DNA of 64,000 nt from positions 15,532,724 to 15,596,723 of the forward strand of contig JAKOON010000005.1 in the NCBI GenBank assembly GCA_022577435.1. The letters run 5' to 3'. Source of the DNA: Embiotoca jacksoni (Eukaryota > Chordata > Actinopteri > Embiotocidae). Positions 25,001-37,066 of this stretch are shown here, piece after piece (position 1 is the first letter of the stretch; every line of letters begins with the position of its first letter). The notes under the pieces are model-generated. The model made no database searches. It worked only from the letters and a program-made list of their open reading frames with translations, and had not been told where the DNA came from. A program made the translations under genes and the position numbers.

Positions 25001-25384
25001 ACAAAGTGATGATGTGTGACATCTAAAAGCTAAATATATCTAAAGATCAAGGACAGGGGTAGCCAGATTTGCATTGGTCTTTATGTGTCTGTGGGAGTGA
25101 GTGTGTACATCCCTTTGGCTTTGTCTGTGTCTGAGTGCCTGTGTGTGGTTTCCGCTCACCTGGTATTTCAGTTGTACCTGTCATGTATTAATATAAGGCG
25201 AGGGTTTTCAAATGTTAACCATCAGTCAGTATGTCACTGGTTCTGAGACTGTTGGCTTCTGTATAGACGGTGGCTCTCAGATGAAAGCCCTGGACTCTCC
25301 TCAAAAACCTTGGAAATGGAGCAAGGTATATAGCGAGCAGTGATAACAAGAATTTGGCTTCAAAAAGGGAGAACATCAAATACC
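22096..25384. other. Non-coding stretch; pyrimidine tract
   Basis: No gene recognised. A pyrimidine-rich tract occupies about 23103-23148 (TCTCTCTCTCTTTCCCTCTC...). Frames such as 22426-22698 are unremarkable. Most of the block is A+T-rich unique sequence. Confidence 0.55.
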
Positions 25385-25399
25385 TGTGTGTCTGTGTGT

Positions 25400-25492
<93 letters not shown>

Positions 25493-25517
25493 TGCGTGCG
25501 TGTGTGTGTGTGTGTGT
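25385..25517 (+). repeat. Compound (TG)n-(TGCG)n-(TG)n microsatellite, 133 bp
   Basis: TG repeats with two early TCTG interruptions run from 25385, followed by seven TGCG units (25473-25500) and again TG to 25517. Alternating purine-pyrimidine sequence with CG steps is the kind that can adopt Z-DNA under supercoiling. All long frames here, including a 197-codon one on the minus strand, are the repeat read as His-Thr or Val-Cys. Confidence 0.98.
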
Positions 25518-26930
25518 CAGTGTCCTCTGGGTGTGTTTTTGTTGGTGCACGTAGAGTTGTGTGAACATGCTTGTATCTCTATATGTGCTGTACATTTCTG
25601 CGTTTTTATCTGTCATCATGTTATATTTGAGTCTGCGTATGTGTGCGTGAGTATGTGTGCGTGCTTGTCTGTGTGTGTTATGGCAGCAAAACCCTCCCAT
25701 TTCAGCTCTAATGACACAGTATGTTGTGGCTGAGGCCACAGGATTTGGACATATGTTCACCTTTCTTTTGATGAACAGAAATTGAGACCAGAAGAAAGGG
25801 GACAACATTTGGACCAGGGATTCACCAAAGGGAATAAGATGAAAAGGGAAAGACTAGATGGCTAGTGAAACCCTGTCATGACCAGCAGAGTGGCCCATTC
25901 ATCTGCTCTAATTCAGGGCATTAGTGCCTCACAGGATCAACATTGTCAAGGCTACAAACAAGAATTGTTACAGACTTCACTGCTGTGGATTCTTTCATGT
26001 GTCTCACAGCATTCTTTTATGCAGTAAATTTCATAACAGTGTGTGATATTAGGGTCATTGTGGTGGCATCAAAGCAAAGAGCAGCACTTTAAAGAAGCAA
26101 GAAATGGAAATAGTTCAGTTCACACTTTATTATGATATTTGTTTTCCGACGTGCTGAGAAATTGTCATGTGCACATGCTGTGACCTTAAGAGTAGCATGG
26201 GTAATAATAAAGTGTTAGCATGATTAATCACCCTATCTGCCACTGATTCCTCAAGGATTGCTGATATTCTATCCTCAAAATTTGTATTGATTTTGATCGG
26301 ACAGTGTAAAGTTGTGGCATGACCTTTCTTTACAATTCCCTTGCTCGGGTCTCTCTCAGCATCTGGGTCTCTCAGCAGTAGAAAGGCTCATTAATGGTTT
26401 TGCAGGTGCCTTTATTGCTATGTCCCATGTTTGGACCTATGATTGATTGTTGGCATAGAGTGAAATTGGAAATGCTCTTTGCTGTGATTGTTTTGTTAAA
26501 CACCTGCACAGTATTTATTACAAAGGTCATATCGCCTTGGTTTACTCATCTGAGAATATATGATCCTAATCTGCCCCTGAAACAATTTCATTTGAACATA
26601 CCTTTATATTTTGCTGCTAGACACTTATCATCTGCAGCACCCACCTTTAATAATGTATTTTTAAGTTTCTGTGAATAGGGATGATATTCAGATGCCTGTC
26701 TCCATCATAGCGTCATGTCATTTCACTTTCACTTTAATCAGCACACTTATTTTAATTAAGCTGTCATGTTCCATATTTTGCATATCCTTTTTAATAACTG
26801 CACTATTTGATTATTTGTCTTTCATTCGTATGGTTGGGATCAATAGCTGATTACCAGCGACACTAAATGTGTGTCAGAGCTTATAAGCATCCAGCTGAAA
26901 CATAAAACATATAAAGCTCTGTGAACAAGC
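25518..26930. other. Non-coding stretch with a short tandem duplication
   Basis: Near 26347 the motif GGGTCTCTC occurs twice about 18 bp apart (GGGTCTCTCTCAGCATCTGGGTCTCTCAGCA). The remainder is A+T-rich with short random frames. Confidence 0.5.
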
Positions 26931-27470
26931 AACCCGTTCTCATCTCATGGTGTCAAATACTGCTGTTTTGTCACAGCCCGCTGGCATCTAATACATACGC
27001 ACAAGGTGCCCTCAGTTTAGGCACCAAAAGCCACGTGGTTTAGAAAAGACTGTGGTCTGGGTTACATGTGACACTGTGGCAATCTGGTTAGGTTTAAATT
27101 TCACATGATTAAGGTGAGGGAGAAATTATGATTTGGATTAGAATAAGTAGTTCTATATAAGTAACATTTCGTACGTTTCGTAAGTTGTTTTACGTAGGTC
27201 TACGTTATGTAAGTCGAATAGATTGCGTTATGTAAGTACATTACTAAACAGAAATCTACAGATGAAAGTCCTGTGTTTGTTCCATTGAACCATCCCTGAC
27301 CTCCTTCCCTACGTGGACTTTGTCACTTTTTCTACTCGGTCACATGACCTCCTTCTTCAACCCAGGTGATCACAGTACTGGTCCCTAATGGCACCTTGTG
27401 CATACCTCTCTGACGCCAATGAATTTGACAAAGCAGCTATATATGATGTTCCGGGAATGGGAATGAGCTG
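26931..27470. mobile_element. Miniature inverted-repeat element (about 540 bp)
   Basis: A non-autonomous element framed by long imperfect inverted repeats. The best core is perfect over 12 bp: GCACAAGGTGCC at 26999-27010 against GGCACCTTGTGC at 27390-27401. It continues outward with CTGTTTTGTCA on the left against the complement of TGACAAAGCAG on the right. Outer limits are about AACCCGTTCTCATC and GGGAATGAGCTGC. The middle holds the repeated words ACGTTATGTAAGTCG and GCGTTATGTAAGTAC and a phrase GATTTGGATTAGAATAA, which I associate with an abundant percomorph repeat. It encodes nothing. Superfamily is uncertain, since target duplications are not clear. Confidence 0.7.
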
Positions 27471-28211
27471 CAACAAATTATGTTTTCTTTTCTACAGTCG
27501 GAACGAAGATGTACACTTCATCTATGTCAAACAGAGTATGTCTCTGTTTGGCAGTAGTTAGTACATGTCTTTTAATGATTTAACATTCATTTTCAAATAC
27601 ACAGCACAGGTAGGATGCTTCAGATTCGAGCAAAATCATGAAATTAAGGTTAAACCCTCTTTTAGGGTTGTACACAAGTTTAATTAATTGAATTATTAAA
27701 AGTAAGTACATCTGCTGCAGTAATCGGTATAATTGAAGTGTTGCATGCTTAATTAGTTGCTCATTAAGGGTTCTGAATTAAAGTGCCCCATACCACTTTA
27801 ACTTTTGTATTTTCATATTTAGTGTCCATTTACCTTAATTATACCAAAATGAGATTAAAAAATATGCATCTTCGTCTCCTGATATGTTTTTTCCATCCTA
27901 TCTCATTTATAATGTATTGATCAAATCCAGGATGTGATTATCATAGACAGTGTGATGTCCCTCTGGTTTCTCATTTCCTCGCTGTAAATTATTTATTTTC
28001 AGGATTCACAGAGTTTCAAGCTTCAAAGTAATGTCTTTTTTTTTAAAGTGTTGTGAAATGACAAAGCCATCTGCCGTACAAATTACAGGCCATTAATTTG
28101 AACTTCACCGTTGAAATGGGATTTCTAAGCCGGCTATGTGTATGCAAAAAAAAGGAAAATCATTGATCCTCTAATGTTGTCCCAAAGGATCTACTGGTGG
28201 GCTAAAATAAA
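27471..28211. other. Non-coding stretch, nothing recognised
   Basis: A+T-rich sequence between the miniature element and the first copy of the duplicated element. CAAATTACAGGCCATTAATTTG near 28079 is partly self-complementary, and it shares CAAATTACAG with the element 170 bp downstream. Confidence 0.5.
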
Positions 28212-28339
28212 GAAGCCCTTAAACTCTGCAAGTGACAATAATGAGCCGTCATTACTCAAATTACAGCAAGCACTGATTGGGTTTAAAGTAATGAAGAAAA
28301 CAACATGATCAATCATCATCAATGCCTGGTGTCGTCATG
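28212..28339 (+). promoter_or_regulatory. Copy 1 of a duplicated ~130-bp element
   Basis: First of two diverged copies of one element (second at 29231-29361). Ordered blocks shared with copy 2 are CAATAATGAG (28236), TCATT, CAAATTAC (28257), CTGATT.GGT (28273), GATCAATCATCATCA (28307), GCCTG and CGTCA. Distances from the first block to the others differ by only 1-2 bp between copies, so the pair is a real duplication and not chance motif sharing. Exact blocks separated by diverged spacers suggest protein binding sites under selection. ATTA, TGATT and TGATCAATCA resemble homeodomain and Pbx/Hox-type sites. A paired enhancer is my favoured reading, and an old unrecognised transposon is the alternative. 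Confidence 0.55.
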
Positions 28340-29230
28340 TCGGAGCCCAGGTCTTGTGCTGTGAGTGGCAGGGCAGGGCTCCATCTACAGGGGCCAGGAC
28401 TGGGCCATGTCCTTAGGGCACCCATCCATCCTCCAACATCAACATCTCAGAAGCAGCAGCACATAGTGTTCACTTGAAATTTAAAAATTCTGTTATGACC
28501 ATCAACTAATGACAAAATGCAAGCTACATCAACCAGATGACGGGACAGATGTTTTTATCAAAAGATAATTACAGGTACCATATATGATTATATTGGTGTA
28601 GATCCACTGTATGCTTATTATCCATGGAGACGGCTGTCCAGATGCTAACTTTTGTCTGTCTTTTGGCAGTCATTTCCACCAGAGACGAAATTTGTAAAGA
28701 GCTGAATATAATAGTTACTTTTCATAATCTCCGCGATAGCCGGCTTGTCAAGCACTCACACGCTCTATTATCATTTTAATACCTTGCATGGACTTATTCC
28801 GCTAAGGTGCTGACAGAATGGTTTTTGAGAGTAAGTCATCTTATGGAAAGGAAAATTATTTCCTCCTGGTTCATCATAGATAGCTCAATTATGATAAGAA
28901 GGAACAAATTTAAGTCAGATGAATATGTAAATGGCAGAGAAAAACTCCAGGCAGCACGAAGCATTATTTGTCTAATGACCGTATTGCTTTTATTGTTTGC
29001 AACAGTAGGAATAGTCAACCCATTCAATATATCATCCTGTAGCAGGTCTACAGTATAGTATGCAGTTTATTCTCATTCTCCATGTGCACTCTGTCAACTC
29101 ATCTTCTCCCACTTATATGCCATTCAACAGTTCAACCAGCCTGCCTGCCCTCAATCTCAAGCAGTAGATGCAGAAGGCACAAAGCAAAGTTTTATTGCTG
29201 ATCCAATCCCTGTTTAGATTCAGCGTGCAT
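28340..29230. other. Spacer between the duplicated elements
   Basis: About 890 bp of non-coding sequence separating the two related elements. It contains a G+C-richer segment at 28355-28440 and two opposing short frames at 28807-29058 without splice context. No transposon ends were recognised. Confidence 0.5.
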
Positions 29231-29361
29231 GAAAGCTCCTAAAGTTGCCTACCATCAATAATGAGGTCTCATTTACACAAATTACTCTGAACGCTGATTA
29301 GGTATTATCTAACAGCAAGGGCCACCTCGATCAATCATCATCAGCCTGTGGAGCGTCAATG
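29231..29361 (+). promoter_or_regulatory. Copy 2 of a duplicated ~130-bp element
   Basis: Second copy of the element at 28212-28339, in the same orientation and offset by exactly 1,020 bp at the CAATAATGAG block (29256-29265). CAAATTAC is at 29278, CTGATT at 29294 and GATCAATCATCATCA at 29329, followed by GCCTG and GCGTCA. Upstream similarity extends to GAAAGCTCCTAAAGTTGCC against GAAGCCCTTAAACTCTGC in copy 1. Minus-strand frames crossing it are shadows. Confidence 0.55.
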
Positions 29362-29789
29362 GACATCGAAAGGTTAACCCAGATCTTGGAGGCCCTGCCA
29401 GTGTCAGCAGAATCAGAGTGGGAGGCCTCTATATGCTGTCGATAGAGCAGCCAGACAATTAGGTAATGATTAAAATAGCGGCACCTGGGACTCAATAAGA
29501 AAATGAGCCATCCCGGCATAATTTGAGAATGATTTGTTTACCAATCCATACAGCTGTAGACGAAAGTCACTGAAGTGCAATGTATTAAATGTACTAAGTC
29601 CTTTCTCTTCCACTACAAACTTTAGAAAGTAGTGTATGGACCACCATGCTTTAGACATTCTTAGTGAAGGCAAAACCACCTTCTGGAGTGAAAAACATAT
29701 CCATCCATCATCATATCAAAAAGATAAGTAAAAACGATAACCTGTGGGAGTGAATCATAGTCATTTATTAGCGGCCCTGGTTAATTTTA
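29362..29789. other. Non-coding stretch, nothing recognised
   Basis: Unique sequence between the second duplicated element and the repeat that follows. A minus-strand frame at 29470-29679 has no supporting signals. Confidence 0.5.
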
Positions 29790-30130
29790 GAAACAAAATT
29801 GACTTGGTTAGGGAAAGCTAATGGCTTGGGGTAAAATGATCACTTCATACATGCTGTGTGGCAAAGTTACTACTTCGTAAGGGTATGTAACCTTCATATA
29901 AAGCAGGGAGGAAACAATAACTTTGTAAGTCTTCCACATTGTGCTGCTTGATCAACATCAGAACCTTTGTGACACGTGATTTTGTGCTGCTGTGACCTGG
30001 AACTTGAGCAGAGACTGCATACCAAGTCTTGTGTAACATTTTTAGTTTTAGGGAGCCGAACCTGGAAAGTTGGCTGGTGAGGAGTGACAATTGTGTTGTT
30101 GCGAACAAGAAACTTGAGTCTCAAATCAAG
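29790..30130. repeat. Probable interspersed repeat remnant
   Basis: The succession AAATTGACTTGGTTAGGGAA, GGTAAAATGATCACTTCAT, GTGTGGCAAAGTTACTAC and CTTCGTAAGGGTATGTAA matches the wording of an abundant percomorph repeat as I remember it. It is loosely similar to the middle of the element at 26931-27470 (GATTAAGGTGAGGGAGAAAT, then TGGATTAGAATAAGTA). Ends could not be fixed. The two overlapping minus-strand frames inside it are not genes. Confidence 0.4.
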
Positions 30131-31785
30131 ACTGACTCATGTTATGTAATTTACACATCTTTCCACTGGGCTTAAGATTTACGGTGAAACACTAAACTGT
30201 TCAGTGTGGATGCATTCTTAAGACCTACATTTATGTCTTAAGAAGTGCATTAACATAAGACAAAGGTGAGACCGGAATCCTGAAAGTTTACTTGCCTAAA
30301 ACAAATTCAAGAGGATTTAGTGGGCCCACCCACTGCGGCAAGGCTTAAACTCATACACTCCATCAAGTGATAGAGGTATGAAACTTGATTTCTGACAGGG
30401 ATTCTTTTCAAGTCTTGGTTTTCAGAGAAATATACTGTATGTCATGATGATGGTAATTACAAATTCTGCCGTGACAGAATGCATGTGTGAGATGAAAATT
30501 AACACGTTGACGAAAAGCTCTTTTCCTCTCAGACTGTGAATGCTGGAACAGAAAGATTTAAAACAGTAGTGTGAAGATGAATATGTGGCTGACAGTAAGG
30601 ATGGATCAACTGCTTGTGATCTAGGAATATGCATTAAAAATGTCAGTTAGACTTTCAACGCTGTAAAATTTGCATTCCAAGCACCCTGGATTATTCACAC
30701 ACAAAATGGCCCATATACAGACCACAGGCATAATTTCAGCTCATACGTGGGCTTCAAAGCATTACTGTGTCCTCTCAGGCCATTTAGACCTCACTTCAGC
30801 TGAGCAGGAGATACAGCATAACATTAAAAAGTTGTCCAGCACTCTGTATGAGCTCTGTGTTGAGTTATCTGCCGATTCCATATGAAAATAACACCCACAA
30901 GACACAAGTGAAAATGTAGTAGATGCTGTTTGCATGAGGGCTAAATGACTTCCGAGTGGCTGATATTATACCTGTGGAGACCAGTTCATTACTGACATTT
31001 ACTCAAGAAATTCAGTCCTCCCACTGTAAGTACAGTAGGGCTGGACATTCTTTAAATATACACTTTGCCTCTGAAGAGCAATTCTTTGCATAAGTTGTTT
31101 GGTATTTAGACTCCGTGTGCAGATGTTCCTCTTAGTAATGTGACAGAAGAAGGCTTTGAGAGAAGAAACAGCTACTGCAGCTTTCTGATTTGAATAAGGA
31201 AATTAAATCTCACATCACTGTCTTTGCTCCACATTGTTTGACTATTATTTAGTCTTGGCTGGAAAATTATGATAAAAATTGGAATAATTTGACCTCTAAT
31301 TTTAGTCGTATTTGTATTGCATTTCAAAGGAACAGATGGCAAATGAGAATAAATCAAAGAAGTGCTACCTTAATCTGCAAAAACATTATCTGACTAGTAT
31401 ATTATTATCTATAAAATAAGGAACAATGGTTTACAGATATTTGGATTGAGTAGTTTCATGTTTTATCTTTAGCTGCAAATATTCTGGGTATTGCTGGATA
31501 TGTCACAATGTTTGACATTATCTGGACAAGTAGGATTTGCCACTATCATGACACAAAGCCAAAACCCAATACCATACAACTCATTACATGCTTCTTATTC
31601 AGCACCGCTTGGAAGCAACCTCAAACCAAATATTTGCTCTTTGGAAAACCTTGTTACCCAAATCAGCTGGTGGCCCTCAGTATACATCCATCCCATAAGG
31701 TGTGAGTGCCAGAGCATGCTGTGTGCATCCACTAATACAAATGAACTTCCTCAGATAGGTCTGACACTTACAGCCATGAACAAAC
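30131..31785. other. Non-coding stretch; possible hAT-end fragment
   Basis: No gene recognised. AGTAGGGCTGGACATTC near 31033 resembles a hAT-type terminal sequence (TAGGGCTGG..) but no partner end was found within several hundred bases. Frames at 30670-30885 and 31491-31805 are unremarkable. Confidence 0.5.
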
Positions 31786-32660
31786 AGTGCAGCCTCTTTA
31801 TGTAATGGGTAGCAGTGGGGCACAGCAAAGAAATGATGAGACATGAAGGGCCATTGCCTCCGGATAGAGGTGAGTGCTATCGGGCTGCCAGGATTAACAC
31901 GTCCCCCACAGCTGAGTCACATGCATTCGCTGCTCTCCACCAAACAAGTAGGGTTACAAGTGTTATTACTCTCACCTTTCAGAGGGGGTTTTGGATAGAG
32001 AGATCATTAAATTAACCGCAGGGCACTGCATTTGTGACCAGAAGCACATAAGCCACTTGGGGGCGGTGGCCTACACTCGGTGCTTTTTGAGATGCATGTA
32101 TGGCTGTCCTCAGAGAGCCGCTATGACACGGAGGTGAGCCCGGGTCTGTAATGGTGTTAGCCTTTTGATCATTACGGGCTTAACACAGTAGATCTTCATT
32201 ATTGAGGCGATTGTTCACTGAATTCACTTAGTTGAACATTATTTTTCTGTGACCCAGTTCAATATCTGGTACTTCACATTGACTTGACTGCGAGCTCTTC
32301 CCTCTTAGAGGATGGTGAAAGGTAATGAACGAGTGCCTCAAAGAATTTTTCAGCCATCAGTCTATAGCCTTTCAAAGAGGAGGTGATTGACAACATCCTA
32401 TCAGTGTAAGTGTGCGGTGTATTATCGTAGTTGTCCATCCTGTCTAACAGGAGAGGATGTCCCTGTCTTCAGACGTTGCTTTTTATGAAGTGGTTCTGCC
32501 CGATCATTGTCAATAAATAAATCTGATAATTGTCAGTGCAGACAGCTGTTTGTGACAGCTTTGTTGTCTTGACTCACTGCATCCTGTCATTCTCACAGAG
32601 GGGAAAGTGAGTTTTATATACTCTGACTGCCATCCGGGAAGCGGAGACATTTGCACATGA
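31786..32660. promoter_or_regulatory. Higher-complexity region, possible conserved elements
   Basis: A run of nearly 900 bp with more balanced composition than its flanks and no simple repeats. It includes GTGAGCCCGGGTCTGTAATG, TTGATCATTACGGGCTTAAC and several TAAT/ATTA cores. This is the texture of conserved non-coding sequence. No motif arrangement is decisive, and cross-species comparison would be needed. Confidence 0.2.
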
Positions 32661-35600
32661 ATCAATTGTCAGCATCACTGTACTCTGACAACTCAGTGAC
32701 AGCTCAAATACACTAAGAATGTTGTTGTGCACATTTTTCTAGGTGGCATCCAAAGTTTTTACAGATATTTTTCTCAGTCATGTGATTCAAGGAATCTGGA
32801 ATATCAAGGTTATATCTATCATTATGAAAACAGAAGTGCAGAAATCTTCAGAATTATGGACTCAAGCAGAACAGGAAAGTAGATGAAACATCTTTTTTTT
32901 TTTTTTTTAAATATCTCCTCTTTCAACAGCTACTTGAAAGTGAGCCTCTCCGATTATGATTGTGGCTCTTGTTGCTCAAGATAACTGCTTGACATTTGCT
33001 AAATCAGTCAGTGTCAGTCTTGCATACTCAATTTCCCTCCACTTGAAAGCTTTCTGCAACTTTGGCATTTTGCAATGTTCTGTCACTCAAATAGAATTTG
33101 CCATGTGTATTGATAAACAAAAAGTCTGACAGCATGGCAAACAAAAAGCTAGTTTTTATTACAGAAATAACTCAGTGGCTTCCATCAGAGAATCTGGACT
33201 TAGGAAATGATAGGTGCAGTAAAAGCAATGTGTCTGCATCAGCATATAGCATTTTAGATTAATCTTGCAATAATGTACCTTTGACCATAGCAATATACTG
33301 TATGCTGTAAAAGTGATCTTACTTTGAGGATGACCACATTTAGAAATGCTCACTTATTTTTTTCCTCGGTTAACATTTTTATCTCCTGCCTTGCGGTGAG
33401 CTAGTAGATAGTTCAACATCTCAATAAAAGATGCCACAAATCAGAGAGGTGAGGAGGAATTGGAATTTTGTTATGCTGTGGGCACTGAACTGGTGAACCC
33501 TCTGAAACAGGAGAGATTATTTTATCATTTAGAGCTTGTGTGGTAGCAGAAATAAGTAAAATGAGTAAAGAATTATTGTTACTCTATTTTGGCACATGTA
33601 TTGTATTTCTGGTGGCCCGCAGTAGGCTTCACATCTCACGAGTTATTACAGTATGTTTTAGAAAATGAGGATGACCTTCTGGGTAACAGCGAGCCACTTA
33701 CCCTGGTGTGCCATGGCACATTGATCCACGCTGGTGAGAGGAACCCTCTCCAGTCACATTTCATCCTGGCTATTTCTTAAATGTTTTGCCAGTGTCAGTG
33801 CACTCTGAGTGCTCCCGGTGAAAAGATAATCACTGCGATCAGTGTTCTTTAAGGCTTGACCAGCCACAATAATCTGTTCACATCAACGACTGTGCACTCA
33901 CTTGTGCCTAATGGCTCTTAAGTCCCCTACCCCCCGCACCTCCACACCCTCTGACTTGCTGCCTGCAAGCTGCAGGACTGATCAATTAAAACGACTTGAA
34001 CATTTAAAGGGCCGTCAATAAACAGTCCCACACGACACAACACTCCCTGTTGAAGTGTTTGGCTCATGTGCAGAGTCACCGGCTTCCAGTCAATGCACCT
34101 CGATGTCATATATATTGACCACATTAGTACTGTGATACAGCAAAATTAAAAATGTAAAGGTTGTATTCATATTATTGTATATTTGTAAGAAATTATACAT
34201 GAATAATTAAAATTTCAATAGGCTAATTGAAACATGCCACCTGAGAGGAAATCATTTTTCTTTTTTTTAATGTGTGAAAATGTATTGTAGTTTGTCCAGA
34301 TATAAAGATGATAACCATTCATTTAAAAAAACTACTGTCTACATAATGTCAGCAGTTTCAAGCATACTACATCGCAGCATGTCAAGGACTGTGTATTAAT
34401 GCTGGCAGACTACACATTGCACATACTCACTGTACACCAATATATTCCTAAAGTCATTACTTCATCTCCTGCTGCCGTTCTGTACTGACTTGACCTCTTT
34501 TATAAAGGACAAATGCCACCTGCCAACTGTTATGGTGGGAAAACAGAACAAGACATCATCTGTTTCCTGAATATACAAAACAATATGATGCTATGCTGTA
34601 ATACAATATAATGGATGAAGTATGTTTCCATACATATGGTATGAAATAAAGGATAACGCAACAAACACTAAAGGAATAGTGTAAAACCGGAAAAGTTGAG
34701 AAATAACATTGCATCAGAGTTAAGAAAAAAAAAAAGAAGAAACGCTGCATTTGCATGAGGAGCGCAAGCTGAAGTCACCTCTCTGTTGTTACAGATGAGA
34801 TTGAAGTTGATGCTATAAATGGGCCGGGTAACTCCCTTAAGGGAGCCTCAGTTGACATGTGTTACTAAATCTTATGGAGATGCCATCTGCCACTGTGTTA
34901 ACTGTTGGGAATGCTGACCTCTGCAGACACCGAAGTCATCCAAAACTGATCACATCCGGAGATGCAGACAGACTGAATAACGGCTTGAAACAGTATGACG
35001 GTTTGTTTTTCATCAGAAATCTTGTTTTTCTCACACATGCTAATGCATAATGAGCAAGGTGTAAAACACAACATCGCTTTTCCCCCCTCTCTGGAGTGAA
35101 AAGCAAAGTTATATGTGAGAAACATTTCAGGGATTGTTAACTTCCTTCCTCACATTGCATGTACATGTTACATGTTTATTTTGTTCTGTGGTCCAAAGTA
35201 GGGGTGTTGGGCCGAGTATGATGATTAAGTCCAGACTGTGTAACTGACAATATGTGGGCGGCTACACTTGCCTGGAGCGTGGGGTCGTGACATAGACGTA
35301 CCAGGCTCTCTCTCCTTAGCAGTGAGTGACAGGAGGAGGCAGCTCGCTGATGCCTTTCACGTGGGAATCACAGCTTGCAGCAATATTGAAACAAAAAATG
35401 TCTGCAAGACTTTGTGGGAAAATTCAATTGTGAGTTTTTTGGTCCCTTAATGTTTCTCTTAAAGTAAACTGCTGCCCAAAGTTTATTAGTTCAGATAACA
35501 TTTTTGTCCAAAGAAAGGAGCAGCTGTGTTTTCAGTCCCGCCCACAAGGTCACTCAATAGACACTGACTAAAAATAACTCCCTCTAAAATTTCTGTTTGC

Positions 35601-36953
35601 AACAATTGTAGTTTCAAATGCAGACATGATGTTTATTTCATAGTTATTTATTATCAAAGATATCAGTCTTTGTTTCTACCAGAGAGACTGTTTTGTTAAT
35701 GAATCAAAATTAATGAGTGGATTCTTAATTTATTCTGACTATTGGATGTGACAGAAACAGCACATTAGTAGTGACATTTGGCCAAAAGCAAAGCTTCAAA
35801 GTGTGTTCTTCTGTGCAGTGTTTGACAGTGAAGGCATCAGTTGTGTCAGAGTATCTGCTTTGCTGTCTTGAACCATTGTGCAGCGCTAATCAGTTTGTGA
35901 GCATTTGGAACTTCTCCTGACTACTGAGCCATACAATCTGCACACCTCAAAGACACCTTTCCTATGGAACAGTGGGGGGCTGCTTGCTTTACAGTTTGTA
36001 AGTTCTTCACTGAGTCTTGTGTAGAAGTTTGCAGGCTTATTACTCAAGGGGGGGTCTTCACTGTTTTCCTTGCATGTCCCATGGGTGTCTTTTTCAGCTG
36101 TAATGAGGCCTCCTGGACCAGAAAGCTCTCTTTAAAACAGGGAGTAATGAGTCCTTGTTGGCAGAGAGAATGGGGATTTGCACTACTCAGTGGAAAGGGA
36201 AGGTCACTGAGAGGAGTTTTATTTTGGGAAACTGTCTTGTTTCTGAACCAAACAAAGCTTAAAGAGAAACACTACAAAGTCCTCGTCCAGAAATTGACTA
36301 CCGTGGTCTGAAGGCAATTCAACACCTTCGAAGTTCCAACGAAGAGTTGACAGCTTGTGTCCTATATCTTTGCCCTGATGGCAAGAATTATTACAGCTGG
36401 CAATATCATTTTGCTGCAGCATTTTCACACATTTTTGAAATGCATACATTACACTGGATAAATGGGGATATTGTCAAGCAACTGAAATCAAAGGAAAATG
36501 TTGCATTCGGCAGTAGTTTACAATTTCAGACATGCCTTTTCATTCATGGTATTATTGAGCTCTTCAAGGTTACAAATATGATGAGCTGTTCCACAAAAAA
36601 ATGTGCAAGTGTACAGTTGTATTTAAAGCTCAATTGAATATATCCATTAACAACAAATGATTTTCATATTAAAAACATTTTTACATTAGAATTTTTAAGT
36701 AACCAATTATGCTTGTTTTTCTGATTTATGTCTCTTTCTTTTACATCTTTACATCGGAGGCAAGGCCATGAGGACCAACTACGCGCAAAATATCAAACAC
36801 CAATAATTAAAATGGCCACAATTTCAACCAGTCACTTGAAGAATAGGTACATTTGTTTACTCATTCAACAATCCATGCTAACCCTAACCTGAAAATGGGT
36901 CCTCGCCCTACATCGACCCACAGTAGGGAAAATAGAGTGCAGCACCTGCTCAC
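32661..36953. other. Non-coding stretch with scattered short frames
   Basis: No gene recognised. A T16 run is at 32893-32908, an A-rich run near 34722. The segment 35197-35420 begins TAGGGGTGTTGGGCCGAG, is G+C-richer and may be an old transposon fragment. A 115-codon frame at 35964-36311 overlaps a 76-codon frame on the other strand and has no recognisable domain. Confidence 0.5.
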
Positions 36954-37066
36954 CTGGGTTTGGGGATAGAGGCCAGTCAACTTGCAACTGCCTCACGTCA
37001 TCCTCGAAGCACCAGTAATAGCAGCCGCACGGCCTGCCACCATGACACATCCAAGCATAATTGGCC
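36954..37066 (-). CDS. Candidate internal coding exon, 113 bp, unidentified
   Basis: On the minus strand the acceptor TTTGCCCTCTTGTCAG (just above 37066) and the donor CCCAG followed by GTGAGCAGG (just below 36954) enclose an open segment. It translates as ANYAWMCHGGRPCGCYYWC followed by FEDDVRQLQVDWPLSPNP. The many Cys, Trp, Tyr and Gly residues and the C-ending codons look like an extracellular disulphide-bonded module rather than random A+T-rich DNA, and G+C is locally raised. I do not recognise the family. No further exon of the same gene was found on this strand. A chance frame in a conserved non-coding block remains possible. Confidence 0.3.

Noticed and set aside
25215..25808. 197-codon minus-strand open frame, the longest in the window
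   Set aside because: Its core is the TG/CA microsatellite read as His-Thr, and the frame is open only because the repeat has no stops.
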